Virus record (IMG/VR): IMGVR_UViG_3300028409_000001
Coordinates: 1-29,407 of that record
Strand: one strand, 5' to 3'
DNA: 29,407 bases
DNA from: a virus
In this document: in pieces, positions 22,016 to 28,764 of the stretch
How positions within the stretch are numbered: position 1 is the first letter of the stretch
Layout of the letters: every line of letters begins with the position of its first letter
Position numbers and translations under genes: made by a program
Notes under the pieces: model-generated
Told to the model about the DNA's origin: nothing
The model's input: only the letters and a program-made list of their open reading frames with translations
Database searches by the model: none

Positions 22016-22606
22016 TCACCCGCCCAGGCGCTTAGTGATCGCACCCAGAAGGCCGCCGCCCGGCTGCTGCCCGGCGGCCACCTGCTTGTCCTGGCTGCGC
22101 TTGGCCACATTCACACCCAACACAGAGAGCGCCACCGCCCACTGCATGCCCAGGGCGGACACCATGCTGCCCACGGCGTTGATGATCGGGCCAGCTTCGG
22201 TCGGCGAGGCAATGGCCGCGTACAGGCACGCGCCGATGATGCCGAACGCCTGAACCACCCAGGCCAGGGCCACGGCATAGCCGAAGGTAGGCCGCCAGCG
22301 GCGCACGTAGCCGTCATTGCTGGCCGCCTCGGCGCGCATGGTCTTGTTCACCTGGCCCAGGCGGGCGGTCTCCGCCTCCAGGTGCATCCGGGTCAGATCC
22401 CGCTCGTTCTCCATCTCCAGCTTGCGCACGCGCTCCAGCGCCTCGGGGTCCGCCTTCAGCGCCTCCACGGTCGCCTCCGGGGTTGCCTCACTGCCCAGGG
22501 CCTTGGCCACCAGGCCACCCACGGCGCCGCCGGCCGGGCCGCCCAGCATGGACCCCACCAGCGGGGCCGCCTTGGCGACCATGCCGCCCACATCAGACCA
22601 ATCCAT
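22016..22606 (-). CDS. 3TM holin-type membrane protein
   Basis: 196 residues from ATG at 22606, sharing one base with the endolysin stop (TGATG), with GGAG 7 bases upstream. A 41-codon upstream extension lies inside the endolysin gene and was not used. The layout is a glycine/alanine-rich N-terminus (VGSMLGGPAGGAVGGLVAKALG), a charged helical middle (70-105), the NDGYVRRWRPTFGYAVALAWVVQAF motif, and two further hydrophobic segments. It matches the 3TM holin family of gene-transfer agents and Mu-like phages. It may be the holin or a partner of the smaller one upstream. Confidence 0.82.
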   Translation of the reverse strand: MDWSDVGGMVAKAAPLVGSMLGGPAGGAVGGLVAKALGSEATPEATVEALKADPEALERVRKLEMENERDLTRMHLEAETARLGQVNKTMRAEAASNDGYVRRWRPTFGYAVALAWVVQAFGIIGACLYAAIASPTEAGPIINAVGSMVSALGMQWAVALSVLGVNVAKRSQDKQVAAGQQPGGGLLGAITKRLGG

Positions 22607-23115
22607 CAGGGTGTCTCCTCGATAAACTCGGCCACCCGGTTGGCCCAGCCAGCAGCAAACGCCGCCTGCGAGGGGTCGCGGGTGATTATTTGTCCATAGA
22701 AACGGCAGCGCTCGGCGAGCACCCCGCAATAAAGATCCGTGCCGTCCTGGCTGTTGACGGCCGCCAGGGTTATTGGCCCCACCTTGCCGTCGGTGTTCAC
22801 GTCCGCCGCCTGCTGCAGCCAGCGGGCGGCGCGGGCCGGGCCGTGGTTCACGGCGCAGTCCACCACCAGGGCCGCCAGGTCCTCGTCCTCGATGTCAGCG
22901 AAGCGGGGCTCCACCACATAGCGGGCGGCGTAGATCTCCCGGGCCTCGTCCTCGGTCAGGTCGCGGACCTCGTCCACGCTCACCGAACGGCCGCGCCAGC
23001 TGGCCAGGGTCTCCTGGGTGATGCCGTAATTGGTGGCGCCGCCCCGGTCGGCGGCGTGGTTCACGAAGCCGCCCTCGCGGCGCAGGATGTCGTCGATCAG
23101 TTGCTTGATGTTCAT
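22606..23115 (-). CDS. Endolysin, glycoside hydrolase family 108
   Basis: 169 residues. The N-terminal IDDILRREGGFVNHAADRGGATNYGIT is the GH108 signature, with E14 in REGG as the catalytic Glu. The second domain (about 95-169) has the peptidoglycan-binding pattern WLQQAADVNTDGKVGPITLAAVN. It cleaves the glycan strands of the cell wall at lysis. No signal peptide is seen, so it depends on a holin to reach the periplasm. The ATG at 23115 overlaps the holin-candidate stop (ATGA). Confidence 0.93.
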   Translation of the reverse strand: MNIKQLIDDILRREGGFVNHAADRGGATNYGITQETLASWRGRSVSVDEVRDLTEDEAREIYAARYVVEPRFADIEDEDLAALVVDCAVNHGPARAARWLQQAADVNTDGKVGPITLAAVNSQDGTDLYCGVLAERCRFYGQIITRDPSQAAFAAGWANRVAEFIEETP

Positions 23116-23423
23116 GGCGCCCCCAGGCCGATGGCCACGATAGCGGCCGCCATGATCAGGGCACGGCGCAGCATGCTAGCGGCGATCAGCAAGGCGGTGT
23201 TGGGGCCGGCGTCAGCAATGGGCACCGATCCCGGGCGGGAGTAGTGAAAGACGGAGCGGTCGATCCAGTACCCCAGGAAGGCGCCCAGGGCCAGCTTGGC
23301 CAGCGCCCACACCAGGAACACAGGCAGGTCAGGGTTCCACCAGGTCACCAGGGCCAGCGCCACAAGGGCAACCAGCAGCCAGGGACTGGCACGGAGAAGG
23401 TCGAGTAAGCGTTTAGTATCCAT
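23112..23423 (-). CDS. Putative holin, first lysis gene
   Basis: 103 residues with three hydrophobic segments: about 14-29 (PWLLVALVALALVTWW), 34-53 (VFLVWALAKLALGAFLGYWI) and 76-100 (TALLIAASMLRRALIMAAAIVAIGL). The DRSVFHYSRPG loop after the second helix is a pattern I associate with putative holins of Mu-like phages. It is immediately upstream of and coupled to the endolysin. ATG at 23423 has only a weak G-rich ribosome site. It is the first gene after the probable lysis promoter. Confidence 0.78.
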   Translation of the reverse strand: MDTKRLLDLLRASPWLLVALVALALVTWWNPDLPVFLVWALAKLALGAFLGYWIDRSVFHYSRPGSVPIADAGPNTALLIAASMLRRALIMAAAIVAIGLGAP

Positions 23424-23460
23424 GCCCCGCAGACTACGAGACGGGCACGGGGGTAATCAT

Positions 23461-23477
23461 GTGCAGGGCTTCAGCAG
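23461..23477 (-). promoter_or_regulatory. Candidate lysis-operon promoter motif
   Basis: The minus-strand element CTGCTGAAGCCCTGCAC matches the element before gene I in 16 of 17 bases and is followed by ATGATTACC. Its left end overlaps a perfect inverted repeat GCAGCG-CC-CGCTGC. The 106-base gap 23424-23529 between the activator gene and the holin is where Mu has Plys. The start codon of the holin is 37 bases downstream. A binding site for the Mor/C-type activator encoded immediately upstream is the simplest reading. Confidence 0.5.
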
Positions 23478-23529
23478 CGGGCGCTGCCGGGAGGGATTCG
23501 CGCAGAGTAGCGCGGCGCGCGCTCGGGGT

Positions 23530-23919
23530 CTAGAGGAGGGACTGCTGCCGGTCGTCCACCGGCTCGTCGGCTGCCGCAATGATCGCATACACCTGGCGCT
23601 CGGTCAGCCCGTAGCGCAGGGCCAGCAGTGCCGGGCTTGCGCCGACGTGGCGCTCGGCCCGGATGCGGCTATTGCGCACAGCCCGCAGCGCGTGCAGGCA
23701 GCGCGGGATCTGGATGGTCTCGCCGCCGTAGCGGCTGGCCAGCAGGTCGGCCTCGGCGCGACCCAGGGTGGACACCAGCAGGTGGTCCTCGGGCATCTGC
23801 TGTGGCACGTACAACCGAATACCGCCCCACGCCTCCACCAGGCGCAGGGCGGCCTCTACGCCTACCACGTCCACAATCTCCGCCGCGCTGTGCGGCAGCT
23901 GGTCGATGTCAATGTCCAC
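23530..23919 (-). CDS. mor: Mor/C-family transcriptional activator
   Basis: 129 residues, as for Mu Mor. The dimerisation domain shows the family pattern IVDVVGVEAALRLVEAWGGIRLYVPQ (15-40) and LASRYGGETIQIPRCLHALRAVRN (60-83). The helix-turn-helix is at about 92-116 (VGASPALLALRYGLTERQVYAII). Such proteins bind dyad sites and recruit RNA polymerase to promoters lacking a -35 box. Only one family member is visible. It sits directly before the lysis genes, the place of C in Mu, so it may do the work of both. The start is GTG at 23919, with a G-rich ribosome site, overlapping the upstream gene by 11 bases. Confidence 0.93.
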   Translation of the reverse strand: MDIDIDQLPHSAAEIVDVVGVEAALRLVEAWGGIRLYVPQQMPEDHLLVSTLGRAEADLLASRYGGETIQIPRCLHALRAVRNSRIRAERHVGASPALLALRYGLTERQVYAIIAAADEPVDDRQQSLL

Positions 23920-24313
23920 GGCTTCCCCCCAGGTTCAAACCTTTCATCATTTCCCGCAGCTTGGCCAGCTGCGCCTCGGCCTTCGCCTTCTGTTCGGGCG
24001 TCTGCGGCGGTGGCGGCAGCGGCTTGCGCTGGGGCCTGCTCGGCAGGTGCGTCATCAGCTCGCGCGGCGCCGGCCAACGGGTGACCCGCTGGGTCAGGGC
24101 GCGGAACGCCCGGCGCAGGCGGTCGGTGTCCAGCTCCTCGTCCCAGGCGACGTTGCTGTACCAAAGCGCCTCGACCCACACCATCTCCACCCCGTCCAGG
24201 GTGTCGGCCGCCGGGGTGCTGTCCAGGCGCAGCACGTACAGCTTGGCGATGCCCTCGGCCACCACTTCCTCGAACCAGTCCGCCGGCGGTGCTTGTCGTT
24301 TCTGCTCAGCCAC
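23909..24313 (-). CDS. Unknown early/middle protein with proline-rich tail
   Basis: 134 residues. An ordered N-terminal domain (about 10-90: WFEEVVAEGIAKLYVLRLDSTP, then a W/Y-rich strand and LRRAFRALTQRVTRWPAPRELMTHLP) is followed by a proline-rich linker (PLPPPPQTPEQKAK) and a short amphipathic helix (AQLAKLREMMKGLNL). The WPAPRELMTHLP stretch followed by a proline linker resembles small replication-type proteins of phages, but I cannot assign a family. The start is GTG at 24313, overlapping the previous gene by 8 bases. Confidence 0.75.
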   Translation of the reverse strand: MAEQKRQAPPADWFEEVVAEGIAKLYVLRLDSTPAADTLDGVEMVWVEALWYSNVAWDEELDTDRLRRAFRALTQRVTRWPAPRELMTHLPSRPQRKPLPPPPQTPEQKAKAEAQLAKLREMMKGLNLGGSRGH

Positions 24314-24782
24314 GGCGATCTCTCATCAGTCGGTTGACCGCTTGCCGGGTCTTGCTCTCGGGCACGGCATTGGCGGCCGGACTCAGGGTGCGGTCGGCGT
24401 GCTCAATGCGCGCCACGGGTGCCGGCTTCGGGCGGGCGCCCACGCTCTCCAGCACCCGCTTGAAATAGTTGTGGTTCTTCAGCGGTCGGGCATCCTCGCC
24501 CGCGTCGCGCTTGGCGCGGATGGCCTCCACCGTCTCCGACAGCGCAGCGCCCACCAGCAGGGTGTCGCCACTCATGGCCAGCACCTCACGCGCCAGGCGC
24601 AGCTGGCGCTCGTAGGCGGTGGCGCGGGTCTTGCCCCGGAACAGGCCAATGTAGGCGGCCAGCGGGCGGGAGGTTTCGCGCGGCAGATCCGCGATCAGGC
24701 CCATCAGCTCGCGCAGGGCCTCGTCCTCGGCCACCTGTTCCAGGGTGAATGTGCTGTGACAACTCGGGCAGCGAACGTCCAT
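24306..24782 (-). CDS. Unknown zinc-finger protein of the early region
   Basis: 158 residues. It opens with a CPSCHSTF knuckle (Cys 5, Cys 8) and no second Cys pair, so any zinc site would need His or a second subunit. A helical region follows (ALRELMGLIADLPRETSRPLAAYIGLFRGKTRATAYERQLRLAREVL), then LKNHNYFKRVLESVG and a basic tail ending RLMRDRRG. The helical core with a DNA-binding-like basic end suggests a role in replication or regulation. No family was recognised. ATG at 24782 has AAAGG 6 bases upstream. Confidence 0.75.
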   Translation of the reverse strand: MDVRCPSCHSTFTLEQVAEDEALRELMGLIADLPRETSRPLAAYIGLFRGKTRATAYERQLRLAREVLAMSGDTLLVGAALSETVEAIRAKRDAGEDARPLKNHNYFKRVLESVGARPKPAPVARIEHADRTLSPAANAVPESKTRQAVNRLMRDRRG

Positions 24783-24791
24783 AAAGTGCCT

Positions 24792-25391
24792 TTAACCTTG
24801 GTTTGAATCGGGTGTACCGGGCGTTTCCGCCAGCGGTGCCAGCAGGTCGATCAGCGATCGCAGCGTCGCCCTGTGCCGGGTCCAGTTGCGGCGCAGCGTG
24901 TACTGCTCGGTCAGCTGCTCGCGGGCAATGCCGGCGCGCTCCAGTATGTCGTCCAGACTGGCCAGCAGACCGCGCTTTTCCTGCTCGACGTGCAGCGCAC
25001 CGATTACCCCGGTCAGGTCGTCGGCCTTGCGCAGCCAGGCCACACGCTCGACCCCGGCCTGCTGCTTGGCGATCGCATCGGCGTAGGACCAGGGCAAGCC
25101 CATGTCGGTCAGCTGCGCCTCGATCTTCTGCAGCATCTGCTCGCGGCCGATGTTGTGGGGCGTGCCTGGATACTGGGCCACCCGCTTGCGTGGGCGCTTC
25201 TCCCAGCCCACCCGGCGCAGGTGATCCAGCACCTGGCGGCGACCGTCGGCGTCCAGATCCTTGGCGGAATCGACCCCGACCACCTCACGCAGCATCAGCC
25301 GGTACCCGTCCTCGTCCAGGCCCAGGTCGCGGCGGCCCGCATGAATGGCGGCCAGCTGCTTGCGGCGGCGGATCTCGGCGGTGGTGCTCAT
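24792..25391 (-). CDS. gemA: GemA-like regulatory protein (Mu gp16 family, DUF1018)
   Basis: 199 residues. The N-terminal RRRKQLAAIHAGRRDLGLDEDGYRLMLREVVGVDSAKDLDADGRRQVLDHLRRVGW is the GemA/gp16 hallmark, and the following LQKIEAQLTDMGLPWSYADAIAKQQAGVERVAWL is also shared by the family. Mu GemA modulates host gene expression and DNA supercoiling. The C-terminus (about 150-199) is basic and ends in a poorly conserved tail. The ATG at 25391 overlaps the upstream stop (ATGA). Confidence 0.92.
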   Translation of the reverse strand: MSTTAEIRRRKQLAAIHAGRRDLGLDEDGYRLMLREVVGVDSAKDLDADGRRQVLDHLRRVGWEKRPRKRVAQYPGTPHNIGREQMLQKIEAQLTDMGLPWSYADAIAKQQAGVERVAWLRKADDLTGVIGALHVEQEKRGLLASLDDILERAGIAREQLTEQYTLRRNWTRHRATLRSLIDLLAPLAETPGTPDSNQG

Positions 25392-25795
25392 GACAGGCCC
25401 TCGCTTTCTTTCAGCTCCAGATCCGGGAAGCGCTTCTTGAGGTGCGCCACGGCGGCACCCTCGGTTCCGAAATCCGGGACCACGCCGATGACCCGGGGCG
25501 TCACCATGCGGTCGGCTTTCTTCTTGCCAAATGCCCGCTTCGCCCTGGCGTATACCTTTTTCGGATAGGCGGCTCGCTTCATCGGGCGCCAGAAACGACC
25601 CTCGGAATGCACCGGCTTACCGTCCTCGGTCTTGGTCCACTCGCCTTTCACAAGGCCGTCAACATAGACCCGAACGAAGATCTGCTTTCCGTTATGTACC
25701 TTGGTCAGTGTCAGCTCGTGGCCGTCGGCCAGAAGCTCAACAGCCCCGCCCAGGTGCTTCAATCGCTCTTTGATTTCTCCCCACTTGTCCATCAT
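25388..25795 (-). CDS. Unknown basic protein of the early region
   Basis: 135 residues, strongly Lys-rich. The N-terminal half is a beta-like domain (GHELTLTKVHNGKQIFVRVYVDGLVKGEW). The middle is very basic (RPMKRAAYPKKVYARAKRAFGKKKADRM), followed by a C-terminal LKKRFPDLELKESEGLS. The base composition is lower in GC and codon use less biased than neighbouring genes, suggesting a more recent arrival. The start is a double ATG at 25795/25792 overlapping the upstream stop. The function is unknown. Its charge suggests nucleic-acid binding. Confidence 0.75.
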   Translation of the reverse strand: MMDKWGEIKERLKHLGGAVELLADGHELTLTKVHNGKQIFVRVYVDGLVKGEWTKTEDGKPVHSEGRFWRPMKRAAYPKKVYARAKRAFGKKKADRMVTPRVIGVVPDFGTEGAAVAHLKKRFPDLELKESEGLS

Positions 25796-25965
25796 TCACC
25801 TGCCCGTTCTGTTGGCTCGGAATGCGACTCGTAAGCGATAGCCACCGAGACCCCGACCAGTTTTGCCGCCTGATTGGCCCCCAGCATGCCCATGAAGCCG
25901 AACACCCAGGCCGCCGAAGCAATCATTGCGAAGGCTTTGGCCTCCTTTAAAAAACTCCTCATCAT
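25792..25965 (-). CDS. Small single-pass membrane protein
   Basis: 57 residues beginning MMRSFLKEAKAF, then a hydrophobic segment at about 12-34 (FAMIASAAWVFGFMGMLGANQAA) and a second weak one (LVGVSVAIAY), ending in an acidic tail (SEPTERAGE). The first of two adjacent ATGs overlaps the upstream stop (ATGA), and the gene overlaps the next by 4 bases, so it is embedded in the coupled early operon. I do not recognise it. Early small membrane proteins of temperate phages often act in exclusion or host takeover, which is only a possibility here. Confidence 0.7.
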   Translation of the reverse strand: MMRSFLKEAKAFAMIASAAWVFGFMGMLGANQAAKLVGVSVAIAYESHSEPTERAGE

Positions 25966-26375
25966 GCCCGGGCCTCCTTCTCCAGCTTGCGGATGCGCGC
26001 CTGCAGTTTCTTCTCCACGGTCTTCTGCAGGTTCGCCACGGTCAGTCCCTCGCGGCACTGGTCCAGGTCGAAGCCCTCCGCCATCATCAGGCGGCCGGCC
26101 ACGTCCACCGTGCCCACGCCATCAGCATTGGCGAAGGGGTTGGCCTGTGCGTCTTCCTCGGCTTCGATCTCCTTCTCCACCGACTCGATGGCACGCATGT
26201 AGCGGTCGGCGTCCGGGCCGCGCAGCACGATCAGCCCGCCCACGGTGCGCTCCTGGTCAGTGCGTACGGTCAGTGCGATCTGATCCATGCCGGTCTCGTC
26301 CATGTCCTTCAGGATCTCGCCGACCGGCGTGGTGGCCACGCGTTCAAAATCCAGGTATCGACTTAATGCACTCAT
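25962..26375 (-). CDS. Unknown early protein
   Basis: 137 residues from ATG at 26375. Another ATG two codons earlier abuts the GAGGAG ribosome site and is unlikely. Sequence features are a mixed alpha/beta first half (LTVRTDQERTVGGLIVLRGPDADRYMRAIESVEKEIEAEE) and a helical basic C-terminus (LQKTVEKKLQARIRKLEKEARA), with a Val/Asp-containing middle. The RTVGGLIVLRG...RYMRAIESVE stretch suggests a small phage tail- or DNA-linked domain, but I cannot name a family. It lies between the DUF3164 gene and the small membrane gene. Confidence 0.72.
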   Translation of the reverse strand: MSALSRYLDFERVATTPVGEILKDMDETGMDQIALTVRTDQERTVGGLIVLRGPDADRYMRAIESVEKEIEAEEDAQANPFANADGVGTVDVAGRLMMAEGFDLDQCREGLTVANLQKTVEKKLQARIRKLEKEARA

Positions 26376-26385
26376 AACCATCTCC

Positions 26386-27018
26386 TCAGACTGCCGCCAG
26401 GTCGAGCGTTACCGCCTGGTACTGGTCGGACTCGCCCACGCGCTTGTAAATGCGGATATAGACCGCCGTGCCGGCGCTCTGAATGGAATCCTTCAGGGCC
26501 TGCATGGCGCGCTGCCAGCCGTCGTCGTCAATCTCCAGGCGCAGCAGCTCCAGGATGGCCGTGGTCTTGATCTGGCCTTTGCTGTCCGTGCGGAAGGCCC
26601 GGTCGACCAGGGCGCGGATGTTGACGTTGGCGCCCTCACTCCAGCGCATGATGCAGTCGTTGATCAGTTCCTTGGCGGCCTCCAGCTCCTCGGTAAAGGT
26701 CACCCGCTCGGCATAGCTGCGCATGACCTTGTACTGGCCGTCGTAGGTGGCGGCGGTCACGTTGCCTTTCTTGCCCCCCAGCTGCACGTCGTAGCGCTCG
26801 GCGGCGATGGTCACCAGGTCGGCGATGTCGCCCAGGGCCTTGGCCTTAAACGCCTTCAGGCGGGCGTGCAGCTCCTCGGCTTCCTGGGCCAGCTCGCGGG
26901 CCACGTCGTCGCGCAGCTTGTCCTGGTCGCGCACCTGCTCCTCGGGCACCAAGTGCCCGGAAGCGTTGCGCATGTACCCCTCGGGGATGGTCGGTTTGTT
27001 GGTGGTTGTTTCGTTCAC
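26386..27018 (-). CDS. DUF3164 family protein (Mu-like early protein)
   Basis: 210 residues from GTG at 27018, which has AAAGGAG 9 bases upstream. The longer ATG form to 27087 overlaps the previous gene and lacks a ribosome site. The conserved features are GYMRNASGHLVPEEQVRDQDKLRDDVARELAQEAEELHARLKAFK, then KKGNVTAATYDGQYKVMRSYAERVTFTEEL and ALVDRAFRTDSKGQIKTTAILELLRLEIDDDGW. The family is widespread in Mu-like phage early operons and of unknown function. It is sometimes annotated as a sulfate transporter by mistake. Confidence 0.9.
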   Translation of the reverse strand: MNETTTNKPTIPEGYMRNASGHLVPEEQVRDQDKLRDDVARELAQEAEELHARLKAFKAKALGDIADLVTIAAERYDVQLGGKKGNVTAATYDGQYKVMRSYAERVTFTEELEAAKELINDCIMRWSEGANVNIRALVDRAFRTDSKGQIKTTAILELLRLEIDDDGWQRAMQALKDSIQSAGTAVYIRIYKRVGESDQYQAVTLDLAAV

Positions 27019-27046
27019 GGCTGTGTCTCCTTTATCGGGTAATCGG

Positions 27047-27409
27047 TTAGCACACCAGGCGCGCCAGACTCGGACGCGCCAGGCCAATGGTCAGGGTCTT
27101 GCAGGCCGGGCACTCGCCGGCCACCAGGCGGTGGCTGATCAGCCCGCACCACTCGCAGGGGCCAACCTCCACCGGGCGATACACCGGCTTGCGATCGGCG
27201 CCGCGCGCCACCTGGGTAATGCGCCCCTGAAGAACCAGGTCGCACACCGCCCGCTGTACCGCGTGGCGGGGCTTGCCCAGGGCGGCGGCGATGTCACGGC
27301 TGCCGTGCGGGCAGCGATGGGTCGTCAAGTAGTCCAGGATCTCGCCGCGCAGCTTGGTGCGCAGCAGGATCTCCAGCTCGTCGATGGTCTTGTCCAGTTG
27401 CACGCCCAT
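27047..27409 (-). CDS. Winged-helix protein with C-terminal zinc ribbon
   Basis: 120 residues from ATG at 27409, overlapping the upstream stop (ATGA). An in-frame extension to 27733 has no support. Residues 20-80 look like a winged helix (RGEILDYLTTHRCPHGSRDIAAALGKPRHAVQRAVCDLVLQGRITQVARG...PVYRP). Residues 85-105 hold a zinc ribbon with CEWC and CPAC. A likely DNA-binding regulator of early genes. The combination of both domains in a protein this short is unusual. No family name is offered. Confidence 0.78.
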   Translation of the reverse strand: MGVQLDKTIDELEILLRTKLRGEILDYLTTHRCPHGSRDIAAALGKPRHAVQRAVCDLVLQGRITQVARGADRKPVYRPVEVGPCEWCGLISHRLVAGECPACKTLTIGLARPSLARLVC

Positions 27410-27720
27410 CACTTGGCCCTCCGCGCGAACATGGCCAGCGGGCTGCGCTTGGGGTGGCGGTGGTGGTGCAGCACCTCGACCACGGCGCCGTTGCGCCTGG
27501 GCAGGTGCGCCACCGCCGCCTCGACTCGGGCGGCCTCGGCGTCCAAGCGCTCCTGGACCGTGCGCTGCTCGGGCAGCAGCGGGAACGGCTCCAGGGCCAG
27601 GTGCTCGTACCGGGCCGGGTCGGCCAGGTACTGGTCCAGCGTGACGCCGTGGCCGCGCAGGTGCATGGCCACGTAGCGGTCGGCGTAGTGCTCCAGGTAC
27701 TCGTCGCTGTAGGTCTTCAT
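27409..27720 (-). CDS. Unknown small protein following MuB
   Basis: 103 residues. N-terminal MKTYSDEYLEHYADRYVAMHLRGHGVTLDQYLADPARYEHL is helical and Tyr-rich. The middle contains a coiled segment (RTVQERLDAEAARVEAAVAHL), and the end is basic with a His cluster (LHHHRHPKRSPLAMFARRAK). ATG at 27720 overlaps the B stop (ATGA), so it is coupled to the target-DNA activator. I have no family name. Its place suggests a role in replication or transposition control. Confidence 0.78.
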   Translation of the reverse strand: MKTYSDEYLEHYADRYVAMHLRGHGVTLDQYLADPARYEHLALEPFPLLPEQRTVQERLDAEAARVEAAVAHLPRRNGAVVEVLHHHRHPKRSPLAMFARRAK

Positions 27721-28682
27721 GATTCACCCCCAAGGTCTTTCCAGGCGTCGCGGATGTGTTCCACGCCCGGGCGATTGGTGCCGCTCGCGGCGGCGAACAT
27801 GCTGGCCAGGCGCAGGGTCTGCGACAGGCCGCGCAGGGCGCCCGGCCGGCGGCCGATGCCCAGGCACAGCTGGCGGGCTTCCTTGTCGGTGATGCCCCAG
27901 GCTTCCAGCAGGGCCGTCACATCGGCGTCCTTGGCACGGGACAGGCGCACCCGCTTGGCCACCCGGCTGAACAGTTGGGCAAAACCCACGGAGCGGCTGC
28001 CGCCGGTCAGCTGGCTGTACACGATCTCGTTACCCACCAGGGCCAGGCCGATGCCGGCGGCGTCATGAATGGAGCGGATGGCGTCCAGGGCGCGGTGCGT
28101 CAGGTGCTGGGCTTCGTCGATCACCAGCAGGCCCCGTGTCTCGCGTACCCGTTCGATGATGTTGGCCTCGACCATGTGCACCGCCCCGGTGGAGCGAATG
28201 CCCAGGGCTTGGGCGATACGGGTCAGGATCGGCCCCGGCGCAGACACGGCCGGAGTGGCGGTGACCACCCACACGTTCGGGGCCTGCTGCTTGTAGCGAG
28301 CCAGAGTGGTGGTCTTGCCCACACCCGCACCGCCGTACACCACCGACACCGCCTCGGCCATCTGCGCGAAAGACAGCGCAGACAGCACGGCCCGGGCGCT
28401 GGGCGTCTCCACCCACTCGGGGGCGGTCGGCATCTGACCTTCCAGGGTGGTGGCCGTCTGGCGGCTGTCCAGCCAGCGGCGGATGCTCTCCTCGATGGTG
28501 GGCACGCTGCCCTTGTAAACGCCGTTTAACCACTGGCTTAACCGGGCTTTACCCACGCCGGTCAGCTGCGACAGGGCGGTCTGTGACAAGGTCTCGGTCT
28601 CCATGATCTGGCGAACCTCGGCGATCAGCGCGTCGTCGTGCTTACTTGTTGGCTTGTTGAACTGGGTTACGTTGTCGGTCAT
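27717..28682 (-). CDS. B: MuB-like AAA+ ATP-binding transposition activator
   Basis: 321 residues. It binds target DNA, activates MuA and directs target immunity. The N-terminal 75 residues form a helix-turn-helix region (SQTALSQLTGVGKARLSQWLNGVYKG). The AAA+ core has Walker A GGAGVGKTT (117-125) and Walker B LLVIDEAQH (185-193). The C-terminal part with DADVTALLEAWGITDKEARQLCLGIGRRPGALR matches the B winged domain. ATG at 28682 has GGAG 8 bases upstream. It follows A by 82 bases. Confidence 0.95.
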   Translation of the reverse strand: MTDNVTQFNKPTSKHDDALIAEVRQIMETETLSQTALSQLTGVGKARLSQWLNGVYKGSVPTIEESIRRWLDSRQTATTLEGQMPTAPEWVETPSARAVLSALSFAQMAEAVSVVYGGAGVGKTTTLARYKQQAPNVWVVTATPAVSAPGPILTRIAQALGIRSTGAVHMVEANIIERVRETRGLLVIDEAQHLTHRALDAIRSIHDAAGIGLALVGNEIVYSQLTGGSRSVGFAQLFSRVAKRVRLSRAKDADVTALLEAWGITDKEARQLCLGIGRRPGALRGLSQTLRLASMFAAASGTNRPGVEHIRDAWKDLGGES

Positions 28683-28708
28683 CTGATATACTCCACTCGC
28701 TTTTTGAT

Positions 28709-28759
28709 GGGCCGTTCGGCCCGTTGCTTCGGCCCTGCGGAGCGCTCACTCCCAGGGCC
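28709..28759 (-). promoter_or_regulatory. Two tandem hairpins between A and B
   Basis: Reading the minus strand, GGCCCTG/CAGGGCC plus an inner GGAG/CTCC with one bulged base (28731-28759) is followed by GGGCC-GAAC-GGCCC (28709-28722). They fill the 82-base gap between the transposase stop and the MuB ribosome site. There is no T-run after either, so they are probably an attenuator or mRNA processing/stability element that lowers B relative to A, or simply spacer structure. Confidence 0.4.
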
Positions 28760-28764
28760 ACCTT

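Noticed and set aside
22606-22729. N-terminal extension of the 3TM holin-like protein
   Set aside because: The extension lies wholly inside the endolysin gene and lacks a ribosome site. The ATG at 22606 with GGAG upstream is better.
25965-26058. N-terminal extension of the small early membrane protein to 26058
   Set aside because: The extra residues are a shadow of the overlapping upstream gene. The double ATG at 25965 overlaps its stop in the pattern seen across the operon.
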